Shown here piece after piece: positions 1-8,796 of a stretch of 64,000 nucleotides of DNA; positions within the stretch are counted from its first letter, which is position 1; each line of letters starts with the position of its first letter. Origin of the DNA: Candidatus Zixiibacteriota bacterium (lineage in GTDB: Bacteria; Zixibacteria; MSB-5A5; WJJR01; JAJRUJ01); contig JAGVQM010000006.1 in assembly GCA_020051695.1 (NCBI GenBank), positions 62,001 to 126,000 of the forward strand, in the 5' to 3' direction. Position numbers and translations under genes: made by a program. Below the pieces are notes generated by a model. The model saw only the letters and a list, made by a program, of their open reading frames with translations. It was not told the DNA's origin and made no database searches.

Positions 1-30
1 GCGCTTGAGTTCAGGAGAAGTGGAACGATC

Positions 31-1080
31 ATGGTGACAATCAACTACGCCCTGCGCGAAATTAATTGTAAAATCGTCTACTATGGTCCGGGTCTTTCGG
101 GCAAGACGACCAATCTGCAGTTCGTCCACGGCAAAGTCCCTGCGACGGCCCGCGGTGATTTGATCAGTCTGGCCACCGAAGCGGACCGGACATTGTACTT
201 TGATTTTTTGCCGGTTGATGTCGGCAAAATCGCCGGCTTCGATACGAAGTTCCAGTTGTATACCGTTCCCGGCCAGGTTTTCTACAACGCCACCCGGCGG
301 CTGGTCCTGCGCGGCGTGGACGGGCTGGTTTTTGTCGCCGACTCTCAAGCGTCCAAGATGGACGAGAATATCGAGAGTCTGAACAACATGTACGAGAACC
401 TGATCGAATGCGGCATAACCGCCGGACAATTGCCGCTGGTCTTTCAATGGAACAAACGCGACCTGCCCGATATTCTGCCGGTGGCGGACCTTGAGGCCAG
501 ATTGAATCCACTGGGGCTGCCGTCGTTCGAGGCCGTCGCTACCACCGGAGCCGGGGTTTTTGATACCCTTAAGAAAATAACCAAGATGGTACTGGAAGGC
601 GCGCGTGCCCGGGCCGCATCCAAATCGCGGCCGGCGACCGTCCCGGATGTCCCGGGAATTACCTCGCCGCCGATCGGAATCGCCGACGTCCACGGCAAGA
701 ATACAATTAGTGAGCCGTTGCCCGGTTTAACCGGCAATGCGCCCGACTATGCCCAGGCCGTTTCGGTCGGAGTTTCCCCGCGGCCGGCGAAAAGCAGCCC
801 GGTCCGGACAGCCGCCATGTCACGGCCGGGAACTGCCGGACGCGCGCCGTCGATGCAACCTGCCACAATGCCGGTCAGCGCACCGGCGTTGCCTGACTAT
901 GCCGGATATCCCGGCGACCGCCCGGCAACTACCGCGCCGGGCAGCAGTATTCATCGGGAGCCATCTTTAAAAGTCCGTTCGGGGTCGCCGGGAAAATCCC
1001 GCGCTCGACACAGTTACGATGACCGCGATAACAACCAATCCATATTCGCCCGGTTTTTCCGCTGGATTCTCGGACGATAA
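31..1080 (+). CDS. mglA: MglA-like Ras-family GTPase with long C-terminal tail
   Basis: Small GTPase of the MglA family, the polarity switch that in Myxococcus directs type IV pili and gliding machinery to the leading pole. A P-loop GPGLSGKT lies at residues 19-26, the switch-2 TVPGQ at 78-82 and the base-recognition NKRD at 141-144. The GTPase core ends near residue 190. About 160 further residues follow, rich in Pro, Ala, Ser and Arg, ending in an aromatic/basic stretch FARFFRWILGR. Canonical MglA is about 195 residues, so this tail is an unusual addition. The next gene is the probable partner MglB, followed by pilus motor genes, which fits a role in pilus control. The ATG has an AGGAG about 13 bases upstream. 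The family call is firm; the function of the tail is unknown. Confidence 0.9.
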   Translation: MVTINYALREINCKIVYYGPGLSGKTTNLQFVHGKVPATARGDLISLATEADRTLYFDFLPVDVGKIAGFDTKFQLYTVPGQVFYNATRRLVLRGVDGLVFVADSQASKMDENIESLNNMYENLIECGITAGQLPLVFQWNKRDLPDILPVADLEARLNPLGLPSFEAVATTGAGVFDTLKKITKMVLEGARARAASKSRPATVPDVPGITSPPIGIADVHGKNTISEPLPGLTGNAPDYAQAVSVGVSPRPAKSSPVRTAAMSRPGTAGRAPSMQPATMPVSAPALPDYAGYPGDRPATTAPGSSIHREPSLKVRSGSPGKSRARHSYDDRDNNQSIFARFFRWILGR

Positions 1081-1092
1081 GGGGGTGAGAGT

Positions 1093-1575
1093 GTGAGCGA
1101 AGATTCCCTGATAGTGTACGAACAGCAGATGGTGAAAATCGATTCTGCCATTCGCTGGCTGATCAAGAAAGCCGAAGCCAAGTGCGCATTGCTGGTCGAT
1201 AAGGACGGTCATTTGATTACCCGCCAGGGTTTCACTCAGACCCTGGACACGACGGCACTGGCCGCTTTGCTGGCCGGCAGCTTCGCCTCGACCCGCGAAA
1301 TCGCCCGCCTGGTCGGTGAACCGGAATTTTCGGTCCTCTTCCATCAGGGGAAGAAAGACCACATTCACATTTCGCTGGTGAACGACCAAACGATCCTGGC
1401 CGTGATCTTCGACGACCGCACGACAATCGGGATGGTCCGTTTGTATTGCCGGGAGGCCAGCGAAAAATTGAATGACGTTTTTTCTGAGCCACCGCCCGAT
1501 ACGGATCATCCCGGACTCGACGTCGATTTTGCCCGGACCGCGGAGTCGCGAATCGACGACGTGTTCAGCGGATGA
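1093..1575 (+). CDS. mglB: Roadblock/LC7-domain protein, MglB-like GTPase-activating partner
   Basis: A 160-residue roadblock/LC7 protein beginning at a GTG 12 bases after the mglA stop, with a G-rich ribosome site (GGGGGTGAGA). The sequence runs through the expected alpha/beta pattern, with a central segment ALLVDKDGHLITRQG and a later strand HISLVNDQTILAVIFD. MglB proteins are homodimers that stimulate GTP hydrolysis by MglA and mark the opposite cell pole. Its position directly behind mglA, in the same operon, supports that role. The last 30 or so residues are acidic and probably disordered. No catalytic motif is expected in this family. Identification rests on the fold pattern and the neighbour. 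Confidence 0.8.
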   Translation: MSEDSLIVYEQQMVKIDSAIRWLIKKAEAKCALLVDKDGHLITRQGFTQTLDTTALAALLAGSFASTREIARLVGEPEFSVLFHQGKKDHIHISLVNDQTILAVIFDDRTTIGMVRLYCREASEKLNDVFSEPPPDTDHPGLDVDFARTAESRIDDVFSG

Positions 1576-1670
1576 AGTCTGTGGTGGGGTGTACCGCGGT
1601 ATCGGTCGGCCAACCGATTGCGTATGGGGCAGTACGGTGAAGATTTGCGGATAGGAACGGGCGCAGCGTC

Positions 1671-3362
1671 ATGTCAAGCGAATTGGGACAAATGCTGGTC
1701 AAGGCGGGGAAAATTACCCTCGAACAGCTGACCCATGCGCAGGAAGTTCAGGAACGGTCTAATGAAAAGCTGACCGATATCCTGGTCAAGACGGGCGCTG
1801 TCGCCGATGAAGACACCCTGGTTCATTTCATCGGCAAACAACTGAATATCGGCGCCATCCGCCTCGGTGATATCGAACTGAATCCCGAGATCGTCAAACT
1901 CATCCCCCTGGACATTGCCCGGCGCTTCAAAGTCATTGCCATCTCGAAACTGGCCAAGACACTGGTCGTGGCTATTTCCGATCCGCACAACATCTATGTC
2001 CTCGATGCCATCAAGTTCATCACCGGCTGCCAAATCCAGCCGGTCATCAGCCCGGAAAAGGCGATCACCCGGGCCATCGAACAATACTACACCGATTCCG
2101 GCGGTATTTCGGAGATCATTAAGGGCATTGAGGGCGAGGGGCTGGAGCTGATTGAGGCCGATGATGATGTCCCGACCGACATGGACCTCCAATCGGCCGT
2201 GCAGGACAAGCCGCTGGTGCGGCTGGTCGACGGCATGATCGCCGAAGCCATTATCAAGGGCGCTTCCGATATCCATATCGAATCGTACGAAAAGCGCATC
2301 CGACTGCGCTACCGGATTGACGGCGAATTGATTGAGATGGCCCCGCTGCCGTTCAAGCTCCGGGCGGCGATCATTTCCCGCGTCAAGATCATGGCCGATC
2401 TGGATATTTCCGAACGCCGACTGCCGCAGGATGGCCGGATCAAGGTCAAGGTGCAAAACCGCCCCATCGACCTGCGTGTGTCGGTGCTGCCGACGATTTT
2501 CGGCGAGAAGATCGTCATGCGTATTCTCGATCCGACATCATTGCGCACCGACCTGACTAAACTGGGTTTTCCACAGGACGCCTACAAGCGGTTCAACAAG
2601 GCAATCCACCTGCCGTACGGGATGATCCTGGTCACCGGCCCCACCGGGTCGGGCAAGACCACGACCCTCTACTCGGCGCTGCAGACATTAAATCAGGTGG
2701 ATATCAATATCATGACTGCTGAAGACCCGGTGGAGTACAACTTTGATGGAATCAACCAGGTGCTGGTGCGTTCCGATATCGGTCTGAGCTTTGCCTCGGC
2801 CCTGCGGTCGTTTTTGCGGCAGGACCCGGACGTGGTCATGGTGGGCGAGATCCGTGACGGGGAAACTGCGGAAATTGCCATCCGCGCCGCGCTCACCGGC
2901 CACCTGGTTTTTTCGACACTGCATACCAACGACGCCCCCTCGACGATCAACCGTCTGGTGGATATGGGCATCCCGGCGTACCTGGTGGCGTCCTCGACCA
3001 AACTGATCATGGCCCAGCGGATGGTCCGGAAGGTGTGCCCCTCGTGCCGGGAAGAAATTAAAGCCACTCCTGAAATTTTGGATATCCTGGACCTTGAACC
3101 CGGCGATCATCCGGATTTGCGGGTATTCAAGGGCAAAGGATGCTCCGAATGCAATAAATCGGGCCTGACCGGCCGCACCGGCATCTTTGAGGTCATGACT
3201 GTCTCGCCGGATATCGAGCGGCTTATTCTGCGCGACGGCTCAACGGAGGATATTCGTGCCGCCGCGGTCAAAGAGGGGATGGTCACGCTGCGGATGGCCG
3301 CACTTAACAAGATGAAAGCCGGGGAGATACCTCTGGAGCAGGTATTAGCCCAGTCGGTCTAA
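1671..3362 (+). CDS. pilB: Type IV pilus assembly ATPase PilB
   Basis: GspE/PilB-type hexameric ATPase that drives pilus extension from the cytoplasmic face of the inner membrane. Length (563 residues) is normal for PilB. The N-terminal 150 residues form the MshEN/T2SSE-N domain, a c-di-GMP binding fold in some homologues. The motor domain has Walker A GPTGSGKTTT at about 323-332, a Walker B-type segment VVMVGEIRD near 390, and the His-box segment TLHTND. A tetracysteine zinc knuckle (CPSC near 456, CSEC near 491) marks the extension-type subfamily and separates it from PilT. It is followed by pilT and pilC in the same direction. The ATG follows a spacer of about 95 bases after mglB. Confidence 0.95.
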   Translation: MSSELGQMLVKAGKITLEQLTHAQEVQERSNEKLTDILVKTGAVADEDTLVHFIGKQLNIGAIRLGDIELNPEIVKLIPLDIARRFKVIAISKLAKTLVVAISDPHNIYVLDAIKFITGCQIQPVISPEKAITRAIEQYYTDSGGISEIIKGIEGEGLELIEADDDVPTDMDLQSAVQDKPLVRLVDGMIAEAIIKGASDIHIESYEKRIRLRYRIDGELIEMAPLPFKLRAAIISRVKIMADLDISERRLPQDGRIKVKVQNRPIDLRVSVLPTIFGEKIVMRILDPTSLRTDLTKLGFPQDAYKRFNKAIHLPYGMILVTGPTGSGKTTTLYSALQTLNQVDINIMTAEDPVEYNFDGINQVLVRSDIGLSFASALRSFLRQDPDVVMVGEIRDGETAEIAIRAALTGHLVFSTLHTNDAPSTINRLVDMGIPAYLVASSTKLIMAQRMVRKVCPSCREEIKATPEILDILDLEPGDHPDLRVFKGKGCSECNKSGLTGRTGIFEVMTVSPDIERLILRDGSTEDIRAAAVKEGMVTLRMAALNKMKAGEIPLEQVLAQSV

Positions 3363-3459
3363 CGCCCCGTCGTGCATAAAGATATCGTATTTGACGGTCG
3401 ATACTATATAGAGAAGTCCGGGTTGGCGGAAAACCGGCTGCAAAACGAGGAATCTCATC

Positions 3460-4554
3460 ATGTCTTCTGCCCAGATGGTGTCTTTGCGGGAGTTGCTGGA
3501 ATTGATGGCCGAAAAAAAGGCCTCTGATTTACACCTGAGTGTCGGATCGCCGCCCCAGTTGCGCATCGACGGCCGGATGGTAAAAACCGACCTGGATCGT
3601 CTGACCGGTGAAATGACGAAAAAATTGGCCTATTCGATTATGAACGAGCGGCAGCGCAAGGGTTTCGAAGAACGCAACGAAATGGACCTGTCGTTTGGGA
3701 TCGAAAACCTGAGCCGTTTCCGCTGCAATGTGTTTATGCAACGGGGTAACGTTTCGGTCGCCATTCGGCAAATCCCGTTTCGCATTCCGACGTTTGAGGA
3801 ACTTGGTTTGTCGCGGGTTATTGCAGATCTGTCCAACCTCCCCCGGGGGCTGATTTTGGTGACCGGGCCGACCGGCTCGGGGAAGTCCACGACTCTGGCC
3901 GCATTACTCGACAAGATCAACAGTGAACACCATTACCATATCCTGACAGTCGAGGACCCGATCGAATACCTGCACCGGCACAATTGCTCGATTGTCAACC
4001 AGCGGGAAGTGTATACCGACACGAAATCCTTCCCGGCGGCATTGAAGTATGCCTTGCGGGAAGACCCGGACGTGGTGATGATCGGCGAGATGCGCGATCT
4101 GGATACTGTGGAAAGCGCGCTGAATATCTCCGAAACCGGCCATCTGGCGTTCGCCACGCTGCACACCAATTCCTGCGCGGAGTCGATCAACCGCATTGTC
4201 GACGTGTTTCCCGTCAACCAGCAGGAACAAATTCGAGTGACGTTGTCGTTCGTCCTCAAGGCCGTGATCTCTCAGCAGTTGATCCCCAAAATCGGGGGCG
4301 GCCGGGTACTGGCGACGGAGATTCTGATTGTTACTCCGGCGGTCAGCGCGGTCATCCGCGACGACAAGATCCATCAAATTTATAGTCTGATGCAGGCCGG
4401 GACCAAGTACGGGATGAAGACAATGAACAACTCGCTGGCCGAGTTGTATTTTGCGCGCAAGATCACGATCGGGGATGCGGTCAACCGTTCATCGAATCCC
4501 CAGGAAATCAACGAAATCGTCTCGCGGCGCCAGAGCGCGTCCGCGGTGCATTAA
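3460..4554 (+). CDS. pilT: Twitching motility retraction ATPase PilT
   Basis: A 364-residue PilT-family ATPase that powers pilus retraction. Walker A GPTGSGKST begins near residue 137. The Walker B region reads VVMIGEMRD, and the segment HLAFATLHTNSCAESINR matches the conserved His box. The N-terminal part carries the PilT signature KASDLHLSVGS. Unlike the preceding PilB it lacks the tetracysteine knuckle and the MshEN domain, which fixes the assignment. The gene sits 97 bases after pilB and 28 bases before pilC, so one transcript likely covers all three. Both extension and retraction motors being present implies dynamic pili. Confidence 0.95.
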   Translation: MSSAQMVSLRELLELMAEKKASDLHLSVGSPPQLRIDGRMVKTDLDRLTGEMTKKLAYSIMNERQRKGFEERNEMDLSFGIENLSRFRCNVFMQRGNVSVAIRQIPFRIPTFEELGLSRVIADLSNLPRGLILVTGPTGSGKSTTLAALLDKINSEHHYHILTVEDPIEYLHRHNCSIVNQREVYTDTKSFPAALKYALREDPDVVMIGEMRDLDTVESALNISETGHLAFATLHTNSCAESINRIVDVFPVNQQEQIRVTLSFVLKAVISQQLIPKIGGGRVLATEILIVTPAVSAVIRDDKIHQIYSLMQAGTKYGMKTMNNSLAELYFARKITIGDAVNRSSNPQEINEIVSRRQSASAVH

Positions 4555-4582
4555 CGCCGGGTCCTAAGCGGAGGTATCCACC

Positions 4583-5782
4583 GTGCCGGTATTCGAGTAT
4601 AAAGGAAAAACCATTGGGGGGACTGCGGTCAGCGGCCAGTTGAAGGCCAAAAGCAAGGCCGAACTGCAGCGGATTCTGCGCCAGAAAAAAATCCTGGCCG
4701 GCCAGATCTCGCGGCAACCGTCCCAGATTAACCTGAAAATCGGTACCGGGATCAAGAAGGTTCATATTTCGCGGTTCACGCGCCAGTTCGCGACCATGAT
4801 CGGCGCGGGCCTGCCGATGATCCAATGCCTGGAAATTCTGGCCAAGCAATCGGACTCTGCGGAAATGCGCAAGGTTATCACCGAGGTCAAAGACCAGGTG
4901 TCCGGCGGTTCCACGCTGGCTGAGGCGTTGCGCAAACACAAAAAGATCTTTGATGAATTGTATGTGAACATGGTGGAAGCCGGTGAAATCGGCGGCGCGC
5001 TGGATACCATTCTGGCGCGGCTGGCCAACTACCGCGAAAAGGCCGACGCGCTGACGCGCAAGGTCAAGGGCGCAATGATGTATCCGGCAGTGATTGTCGT
5101 GGTCTGCACGTTGATCACCATTGCCATGCTCACCTGGATTGTGCCGGTATTCGCCAAGATGTTTTCCGGGCTGGGCGCCGAACTGCCGACGCCGACATTG
5201 GTGGTGCTGAATATTTCCGGATTTTTGCAGCATTATTATCTGACGATCTTCGGCGGCCTGATTGCCTTGATCGTAGCGTATCGCGCGATAGGCCGCACCG
5301 ACCAGGGGCGCTTATCTTTGGACAAAGGCAAACTGCATATCCCGATGATCGGCACCCTGATCCGAAAAAGTGCCGTTTCCCGTTTCACCCGTACGCTGGG
5401 GACTTTGCTCTCCTCGGGTGTGTCCATCCTTGATGCGCTGGAGATTACGGCGAAAACCGCCGGGAACCGGGTGCTGCACGATGCCATCCGCAAGGCGGTT
5501 ATCTCCATCGCCGAAGGCGATACCATCACCGCGCCGTTGAAGGAAACCGGGGTGTTCCCGCCGATGGTCACGCAGATGATCTCGGTCGGCGAAAAAACCG
5601 GCGGATTGGATACGATGTTGTCCAAAATTGCCGATTTCTACGACGAGGAAGTCGATGCTGCGGTCTCCGCGCTGACTTCGATTATTGAACCGGTGATCAT
5701 TGTGTTTATGGGTATCATTATCGGTGGTATCCTGATTGCCATGTATCTGCCGATGTTTGATATCATCGGCCAGATTCATTAA
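4583..5782 (+). CDS. pilC: Type IV pilus inner-membrane platform protein PilC
   Basis: Polytopic PilC/GspF platform protein, 399 residues, on which PilB and PilT act. It begins at a GTG with GGAGG 9 bases upstream. Two homologous T2SSF domains are visible, at about residues 70-190 and 270-392. Each contains the family pattern of a short helix bundle and an ETGGL/EIGGAL-type motif (VEAGEIGGALD and VGEKTGGLDTM). Hydrophobic spans lie near 170-195, 213-235 and 370-392. The gene closes the pilB-pilT-pilC run and is followed at once by a strong intrinsic terminator. No major pilin or prepilin peptidase is in the window; the minor pilins lie at 58-61 kb. Confidence 0.95.
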   Translation: MPVFEYKGKTIGGTAVSGQLKAKSKAELQRILRQKKILAGQISRQPSQINLKIGTGIKKVHISRFTRQFATMIGAGLPMIQCLEILAKQSDSAEMRKVITEVKDQVSGGSTLAEALRKHKKIFDELYVNMVEAGEIGGALDTILARLANYREKADALTRKVKGAMMYPAVIVVVCTLITIAMLTWIVPVFAKMFSGLGAELPTPTLVVLNISGFLQHYYLTIFGGLIALIVAYRAIGRTDQGRLSLDKGKLHIPMIGTLIRKSAVSRFTRTLGTLLSSGVSILDALEITAKTAGNRVLHDAIRKAVISIAEGDTITAPLKETGVFPPMVTQMISVGEKTGGLDTMLSKIADFYDEEVDAAVSALTSIIEPVIIVFMGIIIGGILIAMYLPMFDIIGQIH

Positions 5783-5797
5783 CGACACATCGGTTGC

Positions 5798-5828
5798 GCC
5801 GGCCCGCCGTGGCGGGCCGGTTTTTTTT
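5798..5828 (+). terminator. Intrinsic terminator after pilC
   Basis: A GC-only stem CCGGCCCGCC / GGCGGGCCGG with a very short loop is followed by eight T. It lies 16 bases after the pilC stop and ends immediately before the start codon of the histidine kinase gene, so it should uncouple the two genes. Confidence 0.85.
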
Positions 5829-5831
5829 GTG

Positions 5832-7601
5832 ATGTTCATCTATCGCAATCGCCGCAGCGATGCGGACGGCAGGGGCCTCTGGCTGCTGGGGGTACGGGCC
5901 CTGGTCTGTGTAGTAGTCCTGGTAACCGACTGGGTCGTCCTGCATAACTCCATCGTGCCGGATACCACCCATGTGCTTTATGTCGTTTTCGGGTTGCTGG
6001 TCTTTTTCACGTATGCCTTGCAGCGGAAATACCGGTTTTACCGGCTGTTTTACCTGTGCCTAAGCATCCAATTCGCCGCCGAACTCATCATCGTCGGGGG
6101 GATTATCGAATCATCGGGGCGGCTGTCCAGTCCGTTTTTTGCCCTGTATCTGCTGACGATCGTCTCGGCGGCCCTGAGTTACCGGCTGGTCGGCACTCTG
6201 CTGGTCGCCACCGCTGCGGCCGTATCGTATATCGCCGTGGTGTACGCCGTCACCGGCGTCCCGTGGCGGTTGCTGGATACGGAGTTCTGGCGTGTCTGGG
6301 CCGTGGAAAATGACAAGTATTTCTTTGCGGTGTTCCTGCGTGTTTGCGTGTTCTACCTGCTGGCATTTATCAGCGGTTTCCTGGCGCAGCGTCTTCAACG
6401 CAAAGACGAGGCCTTGGCTTCCACCTCGCGCGCGCTGCAGGCGGCCCGCACGGAAACCGGGGATATTCTCAAACACCTGCATTCGGGGCTGCTGACTATC
6501 GATACGCAGGGGTTGGTGACGTATTTTAATCAGGCCGCCGAAGACATTCTGAAAATCCGCGTGGAGCAGGTGCGGGGACGCTCGGTACAGGCCGCATTCG
6601 GCAAACGGTATCCGGCGCTGGCCGAACGGCTGCAAATGGCCTGCCAGTCGATGCGCGGCAATATCCGCGGCGAAATAGATGTGGAACCCGAACCCGGCCG
6701 GATCGTTCCGCTGGGGATTTCTACCTCGATTATGGGTAATGCGCGTGATCAGCGGGGGGTCATCGCAGTTTTCCAGGATATTACCGAAGCCAAACAAATG
6801 GAAGAACGGTTGCGGCTGAAAGACCGGCTGGCGGCGATCGGAGAACTGGCTGCCGGTATTGCCCATGAAATCCGCAATCCGCTGGCGGCTATTTCCGGCT
6901 CGGTGGAAGTCCTGCTCAGTGAACTCAACGTCCAGGACGAAAACCGCAAATTGTTGGAATTAATAATCAAAGAATCCTGCCGCTTAAACGATATCATCAC
7001 CGAGTTTTTATATTATTCCCGTATCAGGCCGACGGTGTCCGGTCGCGTGCGCGTCGTCTCGATTCTACAGGATGTATTCGAAATCGTCCGGCCCCGCACC
7101 AAAGACCGGCCCGGAATCCGTCTGCTGGCCCCGGTCAGTCACCCGGATGTCCTGGTTAATGCCGATGAAGATCATCTTAAACAGATTCTGCTGAATCTGG
7201 TCATCAATGCCGTCGAGGCCCTTGGTGATCGACCGGGAACCGTCCGTGTGACGCTCAGCGATGTTGCCGCAGCGGCTCTGCCTGAGCCGGACGATGTGAC
7301 GCCGCAGCATCGAGACGGCAGGCCCGTGCATGACGACCGGTGGCTGCGTCTGACTGTTACTGATGACGGCCCCGGCATTTCTCCCGAAATTCAGAAAAAA
7401 ATCTGGCAGCCGTTTTTTTCCACCAAGAACACCGGAACGGGATTGGGTTTGGCTGTGGTCCAGCGTCTGGTGGAAAACCTCGGTGGACAAATCGAAGTCG
7501 TCAGTGACACCGGCAAGGGTACCCAATTTCACATCTTTCTTAAAAAACATATTCCCCGCACCCCGCAAGTCCGGCTCGCGCCGCCCCCATTGGTCCATTG
7601 A
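5832..7601 (+). CDS. PilS-like membrane sensor histidine kinase
   Basis: A 589-residue histidine kinase. The first 200 residues contain about six hydrophobic spans, as in PilS. A PAS domain follows at about 235-330, then HisKA with the phospho-acceptor in GIAHEIRNPLAA near residue 345, and a HATPase domain with N box LNLVINAVEAL, G1 DDGPGIS and G2 GTGLGLAVV. It has no receiver domain and no adjacent PilR-type regulator, so it is an orphan here. The frame stays open 96 bases further upstream into pilC, but those residues read through the terminator. ATG 5832 (or GTG 5829) begins the hydrophobic domain and is preferred. No Shine-Dalgarno is visible because the terminator T-run abuts the start. 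Confidence 0.85.
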   Translation: MFIYRNRRSDADGRGLWLLGVRALVCVVVLVTDWVVLHNSIVPDTTHVLYVVFGLLVFFTYALQRKYRFYRLFYLCLSIQFAAELIIVGGIIESSGRLSSPFFALYLLTIVSAALSYRLVGTLLVATAAAVSYIAVVYAVTGVPWRLLDTEFWRVWAVENDKYFFAVFLRVCVFYLLAFISGFLAQRLQRKDEALASTSRALQAARTETGDILKHLHSGLLTIDTQGLVTYFNQAAEDILKIRVEQVRGRSVQAAFGKRYPALAERLQMACQSMRGNIRGEIDVEPEPGRIVPLGISTSIMGNARDQRGVIAVFQDITEAKQMEERLRLKDRLAAIGELAAGIAHEIRNPLAAISGSVEVLLSELNVQDENRKLLELIIKESCRLNDIITEFLYYSRIRPTVSGRVRVVSILQDVFEIVRPRTKDRPGIRLLAPVSHPDVLVNADEDHLKQILLNLVINAVEALGDRPGTVRVTLSDVAAAALPEPDDVTPQHRDGRPVHDDRWLRLTVTDDGPGISPEIQKKIWQPFFSTKNTGTGLGLAVVQRLVENLGGQIEVVSDTGKGTQFHIFLKKHIPRTPQVRLAPPPLVH

Positions 7602-7716
7602 CGACCGACACCCTGAACTTCAACCCTTTGTTTTGCGGTGCAAGCACTTCCGTCGGGGGTGCTTTTCTATTGACTCATTGCCGTCGGTGGCGTATGCTGG
7701 ACAGTTTGGTGCGACG

Positions 7717-8691
7717 ATGGATGGACGATTAAAAGAGTATTTGGCGCCGATCAGCGGCCCGATGATCGAGTTCGAGGATGAATTCCGCCGCTCTATTGGC
7801 GGCAATTCCGGTCTCCCGGCTGACATCGGCGATTATCTGGTGCTGGCGCGGGGCAAGCGGATGCGTCCGGCGTTGGTCCTGCTTTCGCAGCGTTCGCAGG
7901 CGCCCGACGGCGAAATCGGTTTGGAAGCCGCTGTGGCCATTGAACTTATTCATACTGCGACTTTATTGCATGATGATGTCGTCGACGTCTCCGACCGCCG
8001 GCGAGGCCGCGTGACTGTGAACGCCCGCTGGAACAATATGGCGGCGGTGTTGATGGGTGATCATCTGCTAGCCCGGGCCTTTGAAATCCTGGTGCATTTG
8101 CGGAACCATCGCGTGCTGGACGCCGTATCAATGGCTACCAGACGAGTGGCAATCGGGGAATTGCGGCAATTGCAGCAGAACGGCAATGTGAATATCGAAG
8201 AAGGCGAATATGCCCGGATCATCGCCGATAAAACCGCTTCGCTGTTCGGCGCGGCGTGCCAGGCCGGTTTGTTAATGGCCAAACCCGATTCCTGGGACGC
8301 TGAAAAATATCAGGATTTCGGCGAAACTCTGGGGATGAGTTTCCAGATTGTCGATGATTTGCTCGATTATGTGGGCGATACGGCCAAAACCGGAAAAACC
8401 CGGGGCAATGATATCAAAGAGGGCAAAATTACACTCCCGCTGATTTACGCCCTGCAAGTGGCCAGTGCCAAAGCGCGGAATGAAATGACGGCCATAGCCG
8501 GCAACTACCAGCCGGATGAGTTCGACCGGGTATATACTTTCATTGCCGACCACGGGGGATTTGATTATGCGCGCAAGCGCGCAAACCAGTTTACCGACCG
8601 CGCCCTGACCTATTTGGCGGACGTGCCGGAATCTCCGTACCGCCGGTCGCTGGAAATGATTGTGGGTTACTCGGTATCGCGATGCGCCTAG
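7717..8691 (+). CDS. Long-chain polyprenyl diphosphate synthase
   Basis: Trans-prenyltransferase of the IspB/HepT/GGPP synthase family, 324 residues, making the isoprenoid tail of the respiratory quinone. The expected motifs are present: GKRMRP near the N-terminus, the first Asp-rich motif LLHDDVVD, and the second DDLLDYVGD, which together bind the Mg-diphosphate. Chain length cannot be read from the sequence with confidence; a C30-C40 product is likely for a menaquinone organism. The open frame runs back to 7363 inside the kinase gene, but those residues are an off-frame reading of the kinase. ATG 7717 starts the real protein at MDGRLKEYLAP. Complex I genes elsewhere in the window use the quinone. 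Confidence 0.88.
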   Translation: MDGRLKEYLAPISGPMIEFEDEFRRSIGGNSGLPADIGDYLVLARGKRMRPALVLLSQRSQAPDGEIGLEAAVAIELIHTATLLHDDVVDVSDRRRGRVTVNARWNNMAAVLMGDHLLARAFEILVHLRNHRVLDAVSMATRRVAIGELRQLQQNGNVNIEEGEYARIIADKTASLFGAACQAGLLMAKPDSWDAEKYQDFGETLGMSFQIVDDLLDYVGDTAKTGKTRGNDIKEGKITLPLIYALQVASAKARNEMTAIAGNYQPDEFDRVYTFIADHGGFDYARKRANQFTDRALTYLADVPESPYRRSLEMIVGYSVSRCA

Positions 8692-8796
8692 CTGCCGGAC
8701 AATTCATTCCCTGGTTTTTTTCGCCAAAAAATGCCAAATCGCACCGGCCCGTCGGTGTATCAGGATACGGGATTAAGAACCGGCGATGAATAACTG

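Noticed and set aside
1674-2456. Minus-strand open frame of 260 codons
   Set aside because: Antisense to pilB, whose reading frame is unambiguous.
7363-7716. Upstream extension of the polyprenyl synthase frame
   Set aside because: These codons overlap the kinase HATPase domain in another frame and have no prenyltransferase similarity; ATG 7717 fits the family start.
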